This document shows, in pieces, positions 59,714 to 64,000 of a stretch of DNA of 64,000 nucleotides. The position numbers and the translations under genes were made by a program. Each line of letters opens with the position of its first letter. Within the stretch, counting starts at the first letter, position 1. This DNA comes from Leishmania mexicana MHOM/GT/2001/U1103. Its lineage: Eukaryota; Euglenozoa; Kinetoplastea; Trypanosomatida; Trypanosomatidae. The notes beneath the pieces are model-generated. The model did not search any database, was not told where the DNA came from, and saw only the letters and a list, made by a program, of their open reading frames with translations. Location: NCBI RefSeq assembly GCF_000234665.1, contig NC_018321.1, forward strand, positions 100,594-164,593, in the 5' to 3' direction.

Positions 59714-60262
59714 CTATGCAGAGGGGTGGCAGCCCAGCCGCGCTACGTCCATGCCTATGTCTGCCGGACCAAACTTCGCCGGCATGAGATCTGCCAGTCG
59801 CACCACCTTTGCTCGCTGTGCATCGAGCGCGACGAGAATCAGCATGAACTCCTCAAAGTTCTCGGAGAGGTCGGCCACCTCGACCAGTAGTTGTCGGCAC
59901 AGCCCGCACGGGGGGCAAAGAGTGTCCGCCGGAGGGGGGTTTGTCGGGGTGGCGACGGCGCAGCTACGGCCGTACACAGCCACAGCGTTGGCGCGCCGGC
60001 GGCCCTCCACGTTGGCTCGCACAATGGCACAGCGCTCGGCACAGCATGACTGCAGCGTGCAGTTCTCGTAATTGCACCCGGCCGTGACGCTGCCGTCGTC
60101 GTGCAGAAGGGCGGCGCCAACGGAAAAGTTCGAGTATGGGGAGTAGGCATTCTTTTGCGCCGCGACGGCCGCCGCCGCCGCCCGCTGCATCTCCACCGGC
60201 AGCCTCGTCAGGGACATGAGGTCATTCCGCACCACCGGTGAAGACCACTTGATGGCGGGCAT
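59714..60262 (-). CDS. CDA: Cytidine deaminase
   Basis: A 182-residue zinc-dependent enzyme of pyrimidine salvage that deaminates cytidine and deoxycytidine to uridine forms. It has the small, probably tetrameric CDA layout: substrate loop YSPYSNFSVGAALL at 40-53, NYENCTLQSCCAERCAI at 64-80 with Cys74 as zinc ligand and Glu76 as the proton shuttle, and PPCGLCRQLL at 117-126 with Cys119 and Cys122 as the other zinc ligands. The ATG at 60262 (MPAIKWSSPV) is the natural start; the open frame upstream begins at TTG and reads like leader. The C-terminal 40 residues, after FMLILVALDAQRAKVVRLAD, are typical in form (LMPAKFGPADIG) for the small enzyme. Confidence 0.95.
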   Translation of the reverse strand: MPAIKWSSPVVRNDLMSLTRLPVEMQRAAAAAVAAQKNAYSPYSNFSVGAALLHDDGSVTAGCNYENCTLQSCCAERCAIVRANVEGRRRANAVAVYGRSCAVATPTNPPPADTLCPPCGLCRQLLVEVADLSENFEEFMLILVALDAQRAKVVRLADLMPAKFGPADIGMDVARLGCHPSA

Positions 60263-61841
60263 TGGCGTCTTTCTTCCCTCCTCGTACGGGTTTGCAAGGG
60301 TTCCTCTGCTGCGGTTGCGGTCCTCAGCGACGGGTGCGTGTGCAGTGCCCGTCCGCCGACAGTCATCGCTCGCTCGGATATCGCACAAGAACGGCGGTAT
60401 GACAAGTTCAGAGAGGGGGAAAGGGGGAGGGAGGACAGCTGAAGTCTCATACTAGCTTTTTTCTTGAGCGGAGAACAGCATCAGCGAGCGTCGCGCGCTG
60501 CCGTACGCGCCAGCACGCACACGCAGCGAGACCGTGCCCACACACACGCACACACATACACACGCAAGCGGAGTAAGGCATGCGCGGTGCACGCACCCTT
60601 GGCTCGTCTTCTCGCTTTTCTCTTGCAGTGTGTGTGTGTGTATGCCCCATTATGACGGAGACGGTGAGGTGAGCGAGGTGGGGGTGAAGGGGGCCACACC
60701 GGCCCAGTGCATGGCCTCACAGGGCCCCAGCACACCCCCACTCTCCTCTCCGTGCGGGAGAAAGCCAGGCAGTCCCGCCCCTGCCCTACCCCCAGCCAAA
60801 TGCCGAGCCGCTCGTGGCCGCGACGAGGGTCGAGCACCGACGACGTGCGGGGGTCAGAGCGATGCACGGCGACTGGTGTCGGCGGTCAGGTGGTGGATGG
60901 CGTGGCGTCGGAGCGACCTGCGACCGCGAGCACGCTTGTGCCGCCGCCGTGACAAGCAGAGCGCCAGCGTGGCTCGAAGGCATCTGTCACGCGGCCCTCG
61001 CTGCCCACTGGTGGAGGGAGCCTGCGCCACCGCGAGGCGGGGGGGGAGGGTGCACGAGGGGCGGTGGCCGGCATGGCGGGAGCGGCTGTGAGGCGGCCTG
61101 CGGAGTGGGGTGTGGGTGGAGCTCGATGGCGAGGCCGTGCGCCGGTGGCGGAGCGGGCGCATTGCTGTACCGGCGTGTGTCTAGGGCTGCGTCGCGCCAC
61201 GCGACGGCTGGCCTGTGGCAGGGCCGGGGAGTCTCGAGGGCGGAGGTGTGGACTGCGCGTTGCCTGGCAGAAAAAAAGGCGTCATCCTGAGAAGAACAAA
61301 GGAAACAGCAAGAAAGCATGCGCCGCTGTCGAACGGGTGCGCGGGTGTGGCGCGGTCCGCCCCTCTCCCACCTCGGCCTCCTCGCAGCGCCTGCTGTAAC
61401 GCAGAGAGTCGTTCGAAGGGCAGTGCCGGGTGATGGATTGAGGCCGGCGCAGGGCGGGGGCGGCGGCAGAGGGGGCACGCAGACACCGTGAAGAAAAACG
61501 TAACAAGATGAACAAGTGAAACACCCACAGAAGCAACGGCAGTGTAGCACAAGCATACCCTCCCGCACACCAAATAGCAGAGAAAGACGTGGGTGGGGGG
61601 AGGGAGGGACGTAACCGTGAGCGTGTCGTCGATGCGTGCGGGCGATGAGAAGCTGCTCTTCGCGCGTCCACTATACCTTGCACCAGCCCTTCTCATCTAG
61701 CCCTCTCTGTGGACTGTCCGAACCTTCTTTGAAGTTTGCTGCGCTTCTTCCAGCGTGCATGACGACCACCCGAGGCGAAACACTCTGGTGGGGGAGGGAG
61801 GGAGAGAGGGAGGGAGAGAGGAAGGGATCGCTGAGGTCACC
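60263..61841. other. Intergenic region between the EF-hand protein and cytidine deaminase genes
   Basis: 1.6 kb with no supported protein gene. It carries the second SIDER-like copy (60694-61277), pyrimidine stretches for the deaminase leader around 60412-60435, CA runs near 60541-60560 and a (GGGA)n-like stretch near 61793-61825. Confidence 0.6.
60694..61277 (+). mobile_element. SIDER-like degenerate retroposon, copy 2
   Basis: About 577 bp plus an A7 tail (61271-61277), almost identical to the reverse complement of 40458-41010. It begins CCACACCGGCCCAGTGCATG and ends GTTGCCTGGCAG followed by AAAAAAA. The oligo-A end is the expected mark of a target-primed retroposon and sets the element's orientation as plus, antisense to the surrounding genes. 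Flanking bases on either side do not show an obvious target-site duplication. Matching open frames in both copies reflect shared sequence and carry no reverse-transcriptase motifs. The naming as SIDER2 is an inference from size, composition and location. Confidence 0.75.
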
Positions 61842-64000
61842 CTACATCACGGGGTCGACATTCATGCTCTCCAGCATCGCCCAATAGGCGTGTATGAACG
61901 CTGCAACGAACGCCACAAACGTGTACTCGGACACCACAAACATGGGAATCACCTGAAGGTTGCGCGCCCAATCGTCACCACGGGAACTGCTGCAACAGCG
62001 GTTGCCGCTACCGTGCCCCCCATCTCGCTGCATCGTGGTGTGCCGCTGCAGTTGCCGAACCGCTGCCGCCCGCCTGTACTCCTCCACGGCAACTGCGCTC
62101 GTAAGTACCGCCACTGCCTGGTCCGTCGGCAGCTCCAGCGCAGCCTGCACCTCGTCCGCGGACGCCTTGTTGAGCAACCGGCAGAAGGACCAGAAGGGCA
62201 AGCAGTAGGACTCCTCAACGGCAAAGTCCAGGTACACCTCCTCCGCCGCTCCGATTGTGCACCACCCGTTCGCCTCCAGCTCTGCGTAGAACACCTCCGC
62301 ATCCATCAGCAGCACACTCACCTGATGCGCTAATAAAGACGCCGCGGGGCCACCACTCAGCGCTGTAGCCGCAGCAGCAGCAGCGCCGGCACCAGTTGCC
62401 GAGGCTATTGACGAGGACCTGCCCCATCCGTTGACGTTACTGAAGCCACTACCGTTTAAATCCCCTTCGGGGGCGCCGGCCCCGTTCACGCTTCGGCCCC
62501 CACCAGCAGTCACGTCTTCGGGCGAGACGGCCGTGTTCAAGCAGGAAACACACGGAGACCCACCGAAGGACTTCGATCGCGTGGTGGGTGCCACCGCTGA
62601 CGTTTCTGTGATGAGCGCGCCACCAGCGGCGGTCCTCCTGCGGTCATCGGGAAAACTACCAGCTGGAGTGAAGGGCGTTCCCATCGCGCTAGACAGTAGC
62701 GGCGATGAGGTGCCGTTAGGGGGGCTGTTACCACCATCTGGCGCGACCGGAGCGTTAAGCGGCGTCACGTTGCTTGAGGGTGACGATGACTGTGGCGGCG
62801 TATTCACACAAGTCGACAACGTGGCGGCCGTCCTGTGGGAAATGGGGGGGTTTGACTTCGACGTCAGCGGGGGACTTTTGCTGAAGGGGAGCGATTTGGC
62901 CAACTGCGATGGCGGCGCCAGGACCTCCACCACCCCCAGCTCCGGAGCCCCGTCCTCCGCATCCCACGACGCTGCCACCGCACCGACATCTGCGCTCAGA
63001 GTGGTACACGGCATCGATCGATGCTGTCCTGGTGTGCTATTCCATGTCATGGGCACGACGAAATCGTCGCCATCGGCCGACGCGTCTGCGCTAGCGGCCT
63101 CAGTGGGGAGAAACGTAGCCGACAAGCGTAGCCGCAGCGACTGTTGAGCTACGTACGACGGATGGCGCAGACGAGTGGTGCAACCGAGCCTCACGTCGCC
63201 AGCGGTCGCCATGCTGCGCAGGCGACGCTCGAAGCGCTGCCGCTCGTGCCGACGGTCCCGCTCCTGGTGCTGCACAAGCCGAAGCATCCACTCCGCAAAG
63301 TGCGCCGCCGCGGCGTGGCGAACGTTGTCCGTGACAGGCTGACTGACCGCCGACGGGGACGACCTAAGCGACGGGGAGCTCTGCGTCGGTGACACAGTGC
63401 GCACACTAGACTTTGTGGCCATGATGTCCATCTTGCCCGGAAGCGGCACGGGCCCATCAGCCAGTGCGTTCAGGAAGGCTTCGCGGAAGTGCAGCAGCAT
63501 GAAGGAGGTCACACTCTGGCTGTGGTGCTGCTCGTGGTGCTGATGCAGTGAAAAAGTCCCGACGACGCTAGGCGACGAAATGTGATGTCGACGTGTGCGC
63601 CCCGCCCCGCCAGCGCTAGTGTTGCCGCCATGGCCAGCCTGTGGCTGCGCTGCGGATGCGGCCTTTACAGCCTCAATGCGCTCGCCGACGTGAAGACAGC
63701 AGTGCCAGCAATGCAGCGCCGCATATGTTTGCAGTACCTCTGCGAGCTGGTCCGGCAGGACATCGCGACCCACCGTTTTGATGCCCCAGTCCATGAAAAA
63801 GCTAATGTCGGTAGAGTTGATGCGGCCATCGCGGTCGTTGTCCAGCATGTACAGCAGCGAGACGCGGTAGAGGCTCACCAATAGCGGATCTGGCAGGTAT
63901 TGCAGCGCGTGACGCAGCTCGTCAAGCGTGTAGTACTCAGGTGTCAGCGAGACCAGCGGCCCGAGGGCCTCGGGCGGCGGCGGAAGCTGCACATCCGCTG
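61842..64000 (-). CDS. EF-hand-containing hypothetical protein, 5' end outside the window
   Basis: The frame is open to the window edge, so the true N-terminus is missing; the first in-window codons that could start are GTG, not ATG. About 718 residues are visible, counting the two codons before that GTG. Near the visible N-terminus a helix-loop-helix with LDNDRDGRINSTDISFFMDW has the D.D.DG.I....D pattern of a calcium-binding EF-hand. The following 85 residues are helical with clustered Cys (HCWHCCLHVGE). The middle is Ser/Pro/Ala-rich low complexity. A second ordered block lies in the last 180 residues, with aromatic and helical segments (AEVFYAELEANGWCTIGAAE, AVEESYCLPFWSFCRLLNKA) and a terminal FVAFVAAFIHAYWAMLESMN. 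I do not recognise the family. Downstream lies an inverted retroposon copy. Confidence 0.78.
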   Translation of the reverse strand, partial: ADVQLPPPPEALGPLVSLTPEYYTLDELRHALQYLPDPLLVSLYRVSLLYMLDNDRDGRINSTDISFFMDWGIKTVGRDVLPDQLAEVLQTYAALHCWHCCLHVGERIEAVKAASAAQPQAGHGGNTSAGGAGRTRRHHISSPSVVGTFSLHQHHEQHHSQSVTSFMLLHFREAFLNALADGPVPLPGKMDIMATKSSVRTVSPTQSSPSLRSSPSAVSQPVTDNVRHAAAAHFAEWMLRLVQHQERDRRHERQRFERRLRSMATAGDVRLGCTTRLRHPSYVAQQSLRLRLSATFLPTEAASADASADGDDFVVPMTWNSTPGQHRSMPCTTLSADVGAVAASWDAEDGAPELGVVEVLAPPSQLAKSLPFSKSPPLTSKSNPPISHRTAATLSTCVNTPPQSSSPSSNVTPLNAPVAPDGGNSPPNGTSSPLLSSAMGTPFTPAGSFPDDRRRTAAGGALITETSAVAPTTRSKSFGGSPCVSCLNTAVSPEDVTAGGGRSVNGAGAPEGDLNGSGFSNVNGWGRSSSIASATGAGAAAAAATALSGGPAASLLAHQVSVLLMDAEVFYAELEANGWCTIGAAEEVYLDFAVEESYCLPFWSFCRLLNKASADEVQAALELPTDQAVAVLTSAVAVEEYRRAAAVRQLQRHTTMQRDGGHGSGNRCCSSSRGDDWARNLQVIPMFVVSEYTFVAFVAAFIHAYWAMLESMNVDPVM

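Noticed and set aside
60534..61290. Open frames on both strands across SIDER-like copy 2
   Set aside because: They mirror those in copy 1 because the DNA is duplicated, and contain no reverse transcriptase, endonuclease or other enzyme motif.
1..64000. Search for tRNA, 5S rRNA and spliced-leader genes
   Set aside because: I saw no B-box or cloverleaf-like pattern and no spliced-leader exon sequence by eye; a covariance-model search would be decisive.
1..64000. Possible divergent or convergent strand-switch region
   Set aside because: All supported genes are on the minus strand; plus-strand frames are antisense shadows or lie in repeats.

Overview
The window looks like nuclear DNA from a trypanosomatid protozoan, most likely Leishmania or a close Leishmaniinae relative. 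The reasons are: high G+C; intron-free genes spaced 0.6-4 kb apart; pyrimidine-rich leaders in front of start codons that suit trans-splicing; many CA/TG runs between genes; trypanosomatid forms of H2A.Z and of a mitochondrial complex I subunit; and a pair of roughly 0.55-kb retroposon-like repeats resembling Leishmania SIDERs. The species cannot be fixed from sequence alone. From memory, cystathionine beta-synthase and H2A.Z lie close together on Leishmania chromosome 17; this is recalled, not tested.

Every gene I can support is on the minus strand, so the window reads as part of one polycistronic unit transcribed from right (64 kb) to left (1 kb), with no strand switch. In transcription order: an EF-hand protein cut by the right edge; cytidine deaminase; a DUS3-type tRNA-dihydrouridine synthase; a compositionally odd interval (53.9-57.2 kb) with small, partly secreted-looking ORFs and a G+C-extreme hairpin block; a 1733-residue unknown protein with recurring dsRBD-like segments; a small ZGRF1/DUF2439-like protein; a CFAP20DC-like protein; an Sm-fold protein; a RING protein with a Cys/His-rich tail; histone H2A.Z; the 24-kDa subunit of complex I; an 817-residue low-complexity protein; cystathionine beta-synthase; a BTB-RCC1 protein; a WD40 protein with an acylation motif; a divergent kinesin-9-like protein; CFAP206; and a peptidase T-like M20 metallopeptidase.

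The genes do not form one pathway, as is usual in trypanosomatid units. Four may still serve the flagellum or cell cortex (CFAP206, kinesin-9-like, CFAP20DC-like, the acylated WD40 protein). Several act on RNA (DUS3, Sm protein, perhaps the dsRBD-like giant). Others are metabolic (CBS, peptidase T, cytidine deaminase, complex I).

The points most worth a second look are the near-identical inverted repeat pair at 40.5-41.0 and 60.7-61.3 kb, the A+T-richer island with its hairpin-rich block at 56.7-57.1 kb, the dsRBD-like giant, the BTB domain split by about 220 residues, and the kinesin with altered switch motifs. Start codons were chosen by finding real ATGs, because several of the longest open frames begin at GTG or TTG.
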